DNA of 64,000 bases. Source: Cellulomonas sp. Leaf395. Its GTDB lineage: Bacteria > Actinomycetota > Actinomycetes > Actinomycetales > Cellulomonadaceae. Location of the stretch: NCBI RefSeq assembly GCF_001424125.1, contig NZ_LMQI01000003.1:550929-614928 (forward strand), written 5' to 3'. A model generated the notes under the pieces. The model had not been told where the DNA came from, did no database searches, and saw only the letters and a program-made list of their open reading frames with translations. Positions 25,628 through 37,360 of this stretch are shown here, in pieces (position 1 is the first letter of the stretch; each line of letters opens with the position of its first letter). The translations under genes were made by a program, and so were the position numbers.

Positions 25628-26950
25628 TTGCGTCGTCGCGTCCTGCAGGCGACGATCGCCGCGGTCACCGTCGCGGTCGTCCTGCTCGGGTTCCCCCTCG
25701 CCTTCCTCGGGGCCCAGCTGGTCCGCGAGAACGAGATGCAGGCGCTGTCCGCGCGAGCCGAGTCCGCCGCACGTGCCGTCGACTTCCGCGTCGAGCAGGA
25801 CATCGCCCTGTCGGACCGGATGCTCGAGAACTACACCGGCGACGCGGGGGAGGTCCCGGCCTCTGTGATCGTCCGGTCTCCCGACGGCGAGCTCTACCAG
25901 GCGGGCGAGCGGATCCAGGGCCGCAGCCTCTCGGTGAAGGTCGACTCGGACACCGGCGCGGAGGTCCTGCTGTACGTGTCGTGGTGGGACGTCTTCTGGC
26001 TCAGTGCCCGGGTCATCGCGCTCGTCGTCGTCGCGGCCGTCGTCGCGTTCGCGGCGGGCATCGCGATGGCAATCTGGCAGGCCAACCGACTGACCGCTCC
26101 GCTCGTCTACCTGGCCGCGTCCGCGGAGCAGCTGGGCGCGGGCCAGGTGCGGCCACGCCTCGAGCCGTCGGGGGTCGAGGAGATCGACCTCGTCGCCGCC
26201 GAGCTCGCGCGCAGCGCGGACCGGATGGCTGCCCGGTTGGCAGCCGAGCGGCAGTTCGCCTCGGACGCCTCCCACCAGCTGCGCACGCCGCTCACGGCGC
26301 TGTCGATGCGGCTCGAGGAGATCATGGTCGCCACCGACGACCCGGACGTGAGCGAGGAGGCAAGGATCTCGCTCGAGCAGGTCGAACGGCTGGTGCGCGT
26401 CGTCGACGACCTGCTGGCCAGCTCCCGCCGGCTCCAGGGCGGCACCACCGAGGCCGTCCGGCTGTTGGAGGTCGTGCACCAGCAGGAGGAGGAGTGGCAG
26501 CCCACGTTCCTCGCGACGGGCCGGCGCCTCGTCGTCGAGGTCGACCGTGCGACGCAGGTGCTCGCGACGCCGGGTGCGCTCGCCCAGGTGATCGCCACGC
26601 TCATCGAGAACTCCTTAAAGCATGGCGCCGGCACCACCACCATTCGCTCGCGGCCGAGCGGACCCTCCGGCGCGGTCGTCGTCGAGGTGGCCGACGAAGG
26701 GGCCGGTGTGCCCGACGAGCTCGCCCCCCGGATCTTCGAGCGCGAGGTGACGTCCGGGAAGGGCACCGGCCTCGGGCTCGCCCTCGCACGCGACCTGGCG
26801 TCCGCCGACGGCGGGCGCCTCGAGCTGGCGCAGCGTCGGCCCGCGGTGTTCGCGCTGTTCCTCTCGGGCGTCCCGGCCTCGATGCGGCCCGACGTGGTGC
26901 TGCCGCTCGGTGCGGTGGTCTCGGCACGGATGGACCGGCGCCGCCGGTGA
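25628..26950 (+). CDS. HAMP-containing sensor histidine kinase
   Basis: A 440-residue kinase of the classical plan: transmembrane helix 1 (about 8-30), an extracytoplasmic sensor of about 95 residues (35-128), helix 2 (about 130-150), HAMP (QANRLTAPLVYLAASAEQLG), HisKA with the phospho-acceptor in ASDASHQLRTPLTAL, and HATPase (ATLIENSLKHG, VADEGAGVP, GKGTGLGLALARDLA). The start codon is TTG at 25628, three bases after the regulator's stop, with no alternative in a better position, which suggests low, coupled translation. The ligand is unknown. Confidence 0.92.
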   Translation: MRRRVLQATIAAVTVAVVLLGFPLAFLGAQLVRENEMQALSARAESAARAVDFRVEQDIALSDRMLENYTGDAGEVPASVIVRSPDGELYQAGERIQGRSLSVKVDSDTGAEVLLYVSWWDVFWLSARVIALVVVAAVVAFAAGIAMAIWQANRLTAPLVYLAASAEQLGAGQVRPRLEPSGVEEIDLVAAELARSADRMAARLAAERQFASDASHQLRTPLTALSMRLEEIMVATDDPDVSEEARISLEQVERLVRVVDDLLASSRRLQGGTTEAVRLLEVVHQQEEEWQPTFLATGRRLVVEVDRATQVLATPGALAQVIATLIENSLKHGAGTTTIRSRPSGPSGAVVVEVADEGAGVPDELAPRIFEREVTSGKGTGLGLALARDLASADGGRLELAQRRPAVFALFLSGVPASMRPDVVLPLGAVVSARMDRRRR

Positions 26951-27003
26951 CCGATATGCCCGTTATCACCCGCCGATCTGCTTGGGCGGCGTCGAGCGCC
27001 CAG

Positions 27004-27009
27004 TAACCT
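27004..27009 (+). promoter_or_regulatory. Candidate -10 element (TAACCT) of manA
   Basis: TAACCT lies 46 bases before the manA GTG, leaving a leader of about 40 bases that contains an AGGAG site. No convincing -35 is visible. Confidence 0.4.
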
Positions 27010-27055
27010 CGGAAGCCAACCTGGCCGAGCAGCCACACCTCAGGAGCGCACTGCC

Positions 27056-28252
27056 GTGTACCGGATCACGCCCGCGACCCAGCACTACGCCTGGGGTTCG
27101 ACGACAGCGATCCCCGAGGTGCTCGCGCTGGTCCCGGACGGTCGTCCTGTGGCGGAGGCGTGGTTCGGCGCCCACGCGAGTGCTCCGGCGGTCGCGGAGA
27201 CCGCCGACGGCACGCGTGGGCTCGACGAGCTGATCGCCGCCGACCCGGACCGTCACCTCGGTGCGGACGTCACCTCGCGGTTCGGTGCACACCTGCCCTA
27301 CCTGCTCAAGATCATCGCGGCGAACGCGCCGCTCTCCCTGCAGGTCCACCCCACGCTCGAGCGCGCACGCGCCGGATACGCGGCGGAGAACGCCGCGGGG
27401 ATCCCGGTGTCCGCACCCGAACGCAGCTACCGGGACGACAACCACAAGCCGGAGCTCGTGTATGCCCTGAGCCGGCTGGACGCCATGGTCGGCTTCCGTG
27501 CCCCGCGACGGGCGGCGGAGCTGCTGGTGGACCTCGACACCCCGCTCGCGGCCGACCTGCACGCGCTGCTCGCCGCCGATCCGACGTCGGCAGGCGTGCG
27601 CACCGCGTTCGAGTGGCTCCTGCAGCCGGAGACCCGGCCGGGTGCCGCGGACGTAGCCAAGTTCGCCGAGGCCTGCTCCCGCCGGCTGGCCGACGGGTCG
27701 CCGTCCCCGCGCACCGACCGCACGGTCATGCGCCTGGCAGCGGCGTACCCCGGAGACCCCGGCGCGGTGACGTCCGTGCTGCTGAACCCGGTGACGCTGC
27801 ACAGTGGAGAGGCGCTGTTCGTGCCCGCCGGGACGGTGCACGCCTACCTGCAGGGCGTCGCCGTCGAAATCATGGCGAACTCGGACAACGTGCTCCGTGC
27901 CGGCCTGACCCGTAAGCACGTCGACGTGGCGGAGCTGTTGTCCAACGTCGACTGTGTCGCTGCACCTCCGATCCGGATCGCTCCCGAGAAGGTGTTCACG
28001 TCGACCCGGATCTTCTACGCCCCGGTGGACGACTTCGAGCTCTCGGTCTCGCGCTTCACGGATGACGGTCCCACCCGGCTGCCGGGCCGAGGGCCGCGGA
28101 TCGTGCTGTGCCTGCAGGGCGAGGTCGAGATCGCGACGCAGGACGGGAGCGTGGTCCTGCTGACCCGGGGTCAGTCCGTCTTTGTCCCAGCGTCCGACGG
28201 GGCCCTGACCGGGGCCGGTGACGGGACGGTCGTCCAGGCGGACGTGCCTTGA
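27056..28252 (+). CDS. manA: Mannose-6-phosphate isomerase, class I
   Basis: A 398-residue zinc enzyme that interconverts fructose-6-phosphate and mannose-6-phosphate, feeding GDP-mannose and mannosylated wall polymers. The type I motifs are in place: YAWGSTTAIPEV at the N-terminus, PYLLKIIAANAPLSLQVHP with zinc-ligand residues, DNHKPELVYAL, and the C-terminal GEALFVPAGTVHAYLQG and NSDNVLRAGLTRKHVDV blocks. It starts with GTG after AGGAG. It is convergent with the GtrA-like gene, the stops being 13 bases apart. Mannose supply fits the polysaccharide locus that begins 2.5 kb further on. Confidence 0.94.
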   Translation: MYRITPATQHYAWGSTTAIPEVLALVPDGRPVAEAWFGAHASAPAVAETADGTRGLDELIAADPDRHLGADVTSRFGAHLPYLLKIIAANAPLSLQVHPTLERARAGYAAENAAGIPVSAPERSYRDDNHKPELVYALSRLDAMVGFRAPRRAAELLVDLDTPLAADLHALLAADPTSAGVRTAFEWLLQPETRPGAADVAKFAEACSRRLADGSPSPRTDRTVMRLAAAYPGDPGAVTSVLLNPVTLHSGEALFVPAGTVHAYLQGVAVEIMANSDNVLRAGLTRKHVDVAELLSNVDCVAAPPIRIAPEKVFTSTRIFYAPVDDFELSVSRFTDDGPTRLPGRGPRIVLCLQGEVEIATQDGSVVLLTRGQSVFVPASDGALTGAGDGTVVQADVP

Positions 28253-28265
28253 CGCGGTGCGGCCG

Positions 28266-28775
28266 TCAGGTTGTCGCGGGCGTGTGCGAGCCGGTGAACA
28301 CCCAGCGCTTGTAGCCGAGGTAGCGCAGGACCGTCCCGATCCCGATCCCGATGACGGTGGCGACGTTGTCCGCGAGCGCGGTGGTCAGACCGAGGGTGTA
28401 GTGCGAGAACGCGAGGGTGAGCACCGGGATCAGGGCGCAGACGACATTGATGCCTGCGAAGACAGCGAGCTCGTGCGCCCTCCTGTCGGTGCGCCGTCGC
28501 GAGAACGTCCAGTGCCGGTTGCCCAGCCAGGCGACGAGAGTCGCGGCGACGACGGAGATGACCTTCGCGGTGATCGGCTTGTGCCCGAGCACCTCGCCCG
28601 GACCGAACCGGAGCAGGTTGAACAGGCCGAGGTCGACGACGAACGCGATGCCGCCCACCGAGAGGAACCGGGCGATCTCGTAGGCGCGGGCCCGCAGCGC
28701 GGCGGCGCGTACGGCCGGGGCGACGGGTGGCGCGCCGTCCGTCCGGCTGTCGGTCAGCTCGTCGCTGGCGCTCAC
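28266..28775 (-). CDS. GtrA-family membrane protein
   Basis: A 169-residue protein with four membrane helices in the GtrA order: ARFLSVGGIAFVVDLGLFNLL, VISVVAATLVAWLGNRHWTF, FAGINVVCALIPVLTLAF and ADNVATVIGIGIGTVLRYLGYKRWVF. The NRHWTF and YKRWVF ends are typical. GtrA-like proteins are thought to move polyprenyl-phosphate-linked sugars across the membrane. An AGGAG site precedes the GTG start. It diverges from purK with 123 bases between. It could supply lipid-linked sugars to the DUF2142-type enzyme at 51.7-54.0 kb, but that link is only inferred. Confidence 0.88.
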   Translation of the reverse strand: MSASDELTDSRTDGAPPVAPAVRAAALRARAYEIARFLSVGGIAFVVDLGLFNLLRFGPGEVLGHKPITAKVISVVAATLVAWLGNRHWTFSRRRTDRRAHELAVFAGINVVCALIPVLTLAFSHYTLGLTTALADNVATVIGIGIGTVLRYLGYKRWVFTGSHTPATT

Positions 28776-28884
28776 GGAGCTCCTCAGGTGTCGGACACAG
28801 CGGTCTGGAGAGGATAGCCCGGGGATCTGGGAGCCGGCCGACCGGGAGATGTGCGAAGCGTTTCGGCGCCGACGTGCGCTCGAC

Positions 28885-28890
28885 TAGTGT
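28885..28890 (+). promoter_or_regulatory. Leaderless promoter -10 (TAGTGT) of purK
   Basis: TAGTGT ends 8 bases before GTG 28899. There is no ribosome binding site before the start. Confidence 0.5.
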
Positions 28891-28898
28891 CGTCGCCC

Positions 28899-30065
28899 GT
28901 GACGGCACCCGTGGTGGCAGTGGTCGGTGGTGGGCAGCTGGCCCGCATGATGGCACCCGCGGCGACCGCGCTCGGGCTCCACCTGCGGGTCCTCGTCGAG
29001 AGCCCGACGTCGTCGGCGGCCCAGGTCGTCGTCGATGCGCCCGTCGGCGCGGCATCCGACGAGGCGGCGATCGTTCGCCTGGCCGACGGCGCCAACGCGC
29101 TCACGTTCGAGCACGAGCACGTGCCGAACGCGCTGCTCGACCGCCTGGAGAACGCGGGTGTCGCGGTCCACCCGGACGCGGCAGCGCTGGTGCACGCGCA
29201 GGACAAGATCGTCATGCGGACCCGACTGACCGCGCTGGGGATCCCGGTCCCGTCGTGGGCGGCCCTCCGCACGGCCGCGGAGCTGGAGACCTTCCTCGCC
29301 GATCACGGCGGGGTGGCCGTGGTGAAGACGGCCCGCGGCGGGTACGACGGCAAGGGCGTGCGGGTGGTGCGCGCGGCCGACGACGTCGCTGACTGGTTCG
29401 CCGCCGTCGCGGACGGCACCGGCGTCCCGCTTCTGGCGGAGGAGAAGGTTCCGTTCACGCGGGAGCTCGCGGTGCTGGTCGCGCGCCGACCCAGCGGCGA
29501 GGTCCGCACCTGGCCCGTGGTGGAGTCGGTGCAGCGGGACGGCGTCTGCTCGGAGGTCGTCGCGCCCGCCCCGGACCTCGACCCAGCGACGCGCGCGGAG
29601 GCGGTCGACGTGGCCACCCGCATCGCCGCCGGGCTCGGTGTCACCGGCGTGCTCGCCGTCGAGCTCTTCGAGGTCGCGGACACCGCCGGCGGTCCGCCGC
29701 GGGTGCTGGTAAACGAGCTCGCGATGCGCCCGCACAACTCCGGCCACTGGACCATCGACGGCGCCGTGACCAGCCAGTTCGAGCAGCACCTGCGCGCTGT
29801 GCTCGACCTGCCGCTCGGCGACACCGCGCCTCGCTCCCGGTGGACGGTCATGGCCAACGTGCTCGGCAGCGCGCTGCCGGAACCGACCGCCGCGCTGGCG
29901 GACGTCGCCCGTCTCGACCCGGCGGCGAAGGTGCACCTGTACGGCAAGGAGGTCCGCGCGGGGCGCAAGCTCGGGCACGTGAACGTCAGCGGCGACGACC
30001 TCGACGACGTCCGGCGCCGTGCGATCGCCGCTGCGGCGCTGCTGCGCGGCGACCCGTCCGCCTGA
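28899..30065 (+). CDS. purK: 5-(carboxyamino)imidazole ribonucleotide synthase
   Basis: A 388-residue ATP-grasp enzyme that carboxylates AIR to N5-CAIR with ATP and bicarbonate in purine synthesis. The N-terminal GGGQLARMM, the [14 protein letters not shown] block, the ATP-binding [14 protein letters not shown] loop, [19 protein letters not shown] and the catalytic [28 protein letters not shown] block are all present. GTG 28899 is set by the leaderless -10 and by the onset of homology. The product passes to PurE, encoded 86 bases downstream. Confidence 0.95.
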   Translation: MTAPVVAVVGGGQLARMMAPAATALGLHLRVLVESPTSSAAQVVVDAPVGAASDEAAIVRLADGANALTFEHEHVPNALLDRLENAGVAVHPDAAALVHAQDKIVMRTRLTALGIPVPSWAALRTAAELETFLADHGGVAVVKTARGGYDGKGVRVVRAADDVADWFAAVADGTGVPLLAEEKVPFTRELAVLVARRPSGEVRTWPVVESVQRDGVCSEVVAPAPDLDPATRAEAVDVATRIAAGLGVTGVLAVELFEVADTAGGPPRVLVNELAMRPHNSGHWTIDGAVTSQFEQHLRAVLDLPLGDTAPRSRWTVMANVLGSALPEPTAALADVARLDPAAKVHLYGKEVRAGRKLGHVNVSGDDLDDVRRRAIAAAALLRGDPSA

Positions 30066-30151
30066 CGCGAACACCGCTCCGCACCGCAGACCCCGTGGGA
30101 CATGATGGGGCGCGCGGCGTCACCGGGACGGCGTCAGGAACGGAGACGGTG

Positions 30152-30691
30152 ATGGCAGCGCAGGCCCTGGTGGGGATCGTCATGGGCTCGGACTCGGACT
30201 GGCCCGTGATGAAGGCCGCGGCCGAGGCGCTGGCCGAGTTCGACGTCCCCGTCGAGATCGACGTGGTGTCCGCGCACCGCCAGCCCGAGAAGATGATCGC
30301 GTACGGCCGCAGCGCCGCGGAGCGCGGGCTGCGCGTGGTGATCGCCGGCGCCGGCGGTGCCGCGCACCTGCCCGGCATGCTGGCCGCAGTCACCACTCTC
30401 CCGGTGGTCGGTGTCCCGGTCCCGCTGGCCTACCTCGACGGCATGGACTCGCTGCTCTCGATCGTCCAGATGCCGGCCGGTGTGCCCGTCGCCACCGTGT
30501 CCATCGGGGGGGCACGCAACGCCGGGCTGCTTGCGGTGCGCATCCTTGCATCCGGCGAGGGCGAGCAGGCAAGCCGCCTCCGGACCGCGATGGCCGCGTT
30601 CCAGGAGGACCTGCAGGGTCAGGCCGACGGCAAGGGTGAGCGCCTGCGCGCCCAGACGGCCTCCCGACCAAGCGTGGGCTTCAGCATCTGA
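30152..30691 (+). CDS. purE: 5-(carboxyamino)imidazole ribonucleotide mutase
   Basis: A 179-residue class I PurE, which rearranges N5-CAIR to CAIR. Motifs: [25 protein letters not shown] with the catalytic His, [16 protein letters not shown] and the C-terminal [14 protein letters not shown]. The ATG has GGAG eight bases before it. It follows purK and is convergent with the LCP gene that opens the wall-polymer region, 10 bases away. No other purine gene is in the window. Confidence 0.95.
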   Translation: MAAQALVGIVMGSDSDWPVMKAAAEALAEFDVPVEIDVVSAHRQPEKMIAYGRSAAERGLRVVIAGAGGAAHLPGMLAAVTTLPVVGVPVPLAYLDGMDSLLSIVQMPAGVPVATVSIGGARNAGLLAVRILASGEGEQASRLRTAMAAFQEDLQGQADGKGERLRAQTASRPSVGFSI

Positions 30692-30701
30692 CGCCGATCC
30701 G

Positions 30702-32114
30702 TCAGGCGCCCGGCACGCCTCCGACAGGTCCAGCCGGGAGCGAGCCGTCACGGATCGCCACCCAGAACGCCGGTGCGGTGTCGGGGTCCAGCAAGACCGT
30801 GGAGCCGACGTTTCCGCCGGGACGGTAATCCATGCTGGCGATCGGGGGCGTGCCCGTGATGCCCTCCGGGCTGTTGGCGGCGCGGAACGCGAGCGCGAGC
30901 CTGGCCATGTCGAGGATGTTCGACTCGTCGCTCACCGTCAGCGCCTGCGTGCCCGCACCGATCAGGGCGACCTGCTGGCCCGGCCGCACAGCGAGCTCGC
31001 TGGGCTTCACCTTGGACATGACGGCGCCGATCAGCTGCCGCTGCCGCTCCGCTCGGCCCACGTCGCCCTTGGGGTCGGCCTTGCGCATGCGTGCGAATGC
31101 GAGCGCCTGCGTGCCGTCGACGTCGTGGCAGCCCGCCACCCACACCATGCCTGAGTCGGCGTCGTTGACGTCGGCGTCGTGGCAGAGGTTCACACCGCCG
31201 ACCGCGTCGACGATCTGCTCGACCCCGGCCATCCCGATCTCGGCGTAGTGGTCCACGGTCAGCCCGGTGAGTCCCTCCACCGTCTGCACGAGCAGAGGTG
31301 CCTGGCCCCAGGAGAAGGCCGCATTGAGCTTCGCCTGACCGTTCCCGGGGATCTCCACATAGGCGTCCCGGGGGAGCGAGATCAGTGCCGTCGGTCCGCT
31401 GTCCGGCACGTGCAGCAGCAGGATCGTGTCAGTCCGAGATCCCTCGGTACCGTCCTGCTCGATGCCACCGTCGGCCCGCGAGTCCGAGCCGGTGAGCAGG
31501 TACGTCGTGCCCGGGGTGTTCGCTGCGCCGCTGAGTGCCGCGGTGTGCTGGACCTTGCCGTTGGCCCAGACGGCGAGGCCGATCGGCCAGGCGAGCAGGG
31601 CGACGACCACGAGGGCCGCCACCCCGCCGATGATGGCCTTCCGGTTGCGTCGAGCTACGGGCGGCGCGGTCGGTGCCGGTGGCCGGGGTCCGCTCGGCCC
31701 AGCGGGCGGACGACCACCGGGTGGGCGGGACGGCTGTGCCGGGCGGCCGGTCGCGGGTCGCGAGGACGTCGATCGGGGTGCGGGTGCCGGCGCCGCGACA
31801 CGAGTCGCCTGCTGACCGGCGCGGCCGGGGACCTGGACGGGCTCGGACGCACGGACAGGACGTCCGCCCTGCCCGGCGGGGGCGATCGTCGGCGGACGGC
31901 CGGCCGACGACCGAGCCTCTGCGGAGGAAGCGGCAGGTCGGTTCGGCCGCGGTTCACCTGCGGTCGGCGGACGAGGCGTCCGTTGCGGTGCGGTGGGCCG
32001 CGGCGGCCGTCCGACGACGATCGGCTCGGCGTCGGCAGGGTGTGCCGGCCGTGCCGACGCGCCCGGCGCGAAGCTCGGCGGAGGTGTGCGAGAGGTCCGC
32101 TCGTCGGATGCCAT
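30702..32114 (-). CDS. LCP (LytR-CpsA-Psr) family ligase with a long Pro-rich cytoplasmic tail
   Basis: A 470-residue LCP protein. Residues 1-158 are a Pro/Arg/Ala-rich, probably disordered, cytoplasmic tail; a membrane helix follows at 160-183; the extracellular LCP domain (about 200-390) has TYLLTGSDSRADGG, GSRTDTILLLHV, ISLPRDAYVEIPG, KLNAAFSWGQ and the DGTQALAFARMRKADPKGDVGRAERQ block with the Arg residues that bind the lipid pyrophosphate. LCP enzymes move undecaprenyl-linked glycopolymers onto peptidoglycan. Its ATG lies three bases beyond the stop of a second LCP gene, so they share an operon. Confidence 0.91.
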   Translation of the reverse strand: MASDERTSRTPPPSFAPGASARPAHPADAEPIVVGRPPRPTAPQRTPRPPTAGEPRPNRPAASSAEARSSAGRPPTIAPAGQGGRPVRASEPVQVPGRAGQQATRVAAPAPAPRSTSSRPATGRPAQPSRPPGGRPPAGPSGPRPPAPTAPPVARRNRKAIIGGVAALVVVALLAWPIGLAVWANGKVQHTAALSGAANTPGTTYLLTGSDSRADGGIEQDGTEGSRTDTILLLHVPDSGPTALISLPRDAYVEIPGNGQAKLNAAFSWGQAPLLVQTVEGLTGLTVDHYAEIGMAGVEQIVDAVGGVNLCHDADVNDADSGMVWVAGCHDVDGTQALAFARMRKADPKGDVGRAERQRQLIGAVMSKVKPSELAVRPGQQVALIGAGTQALTVSDESNILDMARLALAFRAANSPEGITGTPPIASMDYRPGGNVGSTVLLDPDTAPAFWVAIRDGSLPAGPVGGVPGA

Positions 32115-32117
32115 GCC

Positions 32118-33353
32118 TCAGCAGACGTCCGTCGTGTCGGCGGCGCTGAACGCCTCCTCGCCGGCCTTCTTGGTCTCGACCGGTGTCGGCTCCGCGGGGC
32201 TCACCGGCACCTCCGGGGCGGTCGTGGCGGCAGGAGGGGGCGTCGTGACCGGCGCCGTGGGGGTCTCGCCGAGAGCTGGGACGTCGTTGGCCATGTTCGC
32301 CCACACGGCGTCGGCCGCGGACGTCCACTCCACCCGGTTGGGGTCCGACTTCGCGGCGGCGAACGGGATGGTCATGAAGGTGATGTTGCCACTGTTGATG
32401 TTGCGAAGGTTGTAGGCGAGGCCCGTCATGTTGCCGATGGACATCCCGTTGTCCGTCGTCAGCGAACCCGTCGCGGCGCTCAGGAACGAGATCAGCTTCT
32501 GCGGGTTGGTGAGCACGTCGCGGGAGAGCACCTCACGCACCATCGCAGCGATGAGCTTCTGTTGGTTGCCGATGCGGTTGGTGTCGGAGCCGTCGCCGAT
32601 CCCTTGGCCCTTGCGCGCCCGGGCATAGGCGAGCGCCGTCGGGCCGTCGAGGGTCTGGATCCCGGGCTCAAGGTGGAGCCCCGCCAGCTCGGACTCCATC
32701 TTGGTGGGGATGCACATGGGCACCCCGCCGATCGAGTTCACCATGTCCTGGAAGCCCGCGAAGTCGACGACGACGAAGTGGTCGATCGTGACTCCGGTGT
32801 TCAGCTGCACCGTGTTGATCGTGCAGGCCGCCGCCGACGTCATGTCCCCGCCGTTGTCCCACCCCGTCGCGAAGGCCGAGTTGAACATCCCGTGGGTCGC
32901 GCGGGTGGTCTTCCCGTTCGTCATCGTGCACGACGGGATGTCCACGAGGGAGTCGCGTGGGATGGAGACGAGCTCGACGCGCGACCTGTCGGCGGAGATG
33001 TGCAGCACCATCGTGGTGTCCGAGCGCATGCCCGCGGCCTCGCCCCCGATCTCGGCATTGATTCCGTCGCGCTGGTCGGAGCCCAGGATCAGGATGTTGA
33101 CGGCCTGCCCGGCGTTCGGATCGTCGGGGTCGGGCTCCTTCGTCGGGGTCGGCATCGGGTTCACAAGTGCCGAGACGTCCACCTTGTCCATGTTGCCGTT
33201 CAGCTTCGTCGCCACTGCGGCCACCCCGCTCGCGCCGAACACGACCACGGCCGCGACGCTGAACGCGATCCCGCGCAGCACACCGTGGGTGTGCAGGCGT
33301 CGGGAGTGCCGGGCGGCACGAGGGCGCTGAACAGCAGCGTGGCGGGAGGTCAC
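32118..33353 (-). CDS. LCP (LytR-CpsA-Psr) family ligase
   Basis: A 411-residue LCP protein with a short basic N-terminus, one membrane helix (about 27-50) and an extracellular LCP domain: VNILILGSDQRDG, MRSDTTMVLHI, VSIPRDSLVDIP, HGMFNSAFATG, TIDHFVVVDFAGFQDMVNSIGG and ALAYARARKGQGIGDGSDTNRIGNQQ. The C-terminal 60 residues are Pro/Thr/Ala-rich and end in Cys. Two cysteines inside the domain (IPSCTM, AACTIN) may form a disulfide. It probably attaches the rhamnose-containing polymer of this locus to peptidoglycan. It lies between rmlB and the second LCP gene and has its own leaderless -10. Confidence 0.92.
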   Translation of the reverse strand: MTSRHAAVQRPRAARHSRRLHTHGVLRGIAFSVAAVVVFGASGVAAVATKLNGNMDKVDVSALVNPMPTPTKEPDPDDPNAGQAVNILILGSDQRDGINAEIGGEAAGMRSDTTMVLHISADRSRVELVSIPRDSLVDIPSCTMTNGKTTRATHGMFNSAFATGWDNGGDMTSAAACTINTVQLNTGVTIDHFVVVDFAGFQDMVNSIGGVPMCIPTKMESELAGLHLEPGIQTLDGPTALAYARARKGQGIGDGSDTNRIGNQQKLIAAMVREVLSRDVLTNPQKLISFLSAATGSLTTDNGMSIGNMTGLAYNLRNINSGNITFMTIPFAAAKSDPNRVEWTSAADAVWANMANDVPALGETPTAPVTTPPPAATTAPEVPVSPAEPTPVETKKAGEEAFSAADTTDVC

Positions 33354-33359
33354 CGGACG

Positions 33360-33365
33360 ATCGTA
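33360..33365 (-). promoter_or_regulatory. Leaderless promoter -10 (TACGAT) of the LCP operon
   Basis: TACGAT on the minus strand ends 6 bases before GTG 33353, with no ribosome binding site; it gives the LCP pair a promoter independent of rmlB. Confidence 0.65.
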
Positions 33366-33426
33366 GGAGCGCTACCCGCCCGTCCGGGGGAGCGCGCGCA
33401 GGGGCGGCGTGGAGGATCTGTGCAGA

Positions 33427-37270
<3,844 letters not shown>

Positions 37271-37360
37271 AGCCCGAACTTGTCGGAGCGCTACGGCGTT
37301 GCAGGCTTGACCTGCTCACCGCGGCCTGCTTGCCTCGGCGGGTACCCGGAGGGGGGCGCA

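Noticed and set aside
23442..26479. Upstream extension of the HisKA_3 kinase frame across the OmpR two-component genes
   Set aside because: Only the part from GTG 24772 matches a kinase; the rest is antisense to two obvious genes, and a leaderless promoter sits at 24779-24784.
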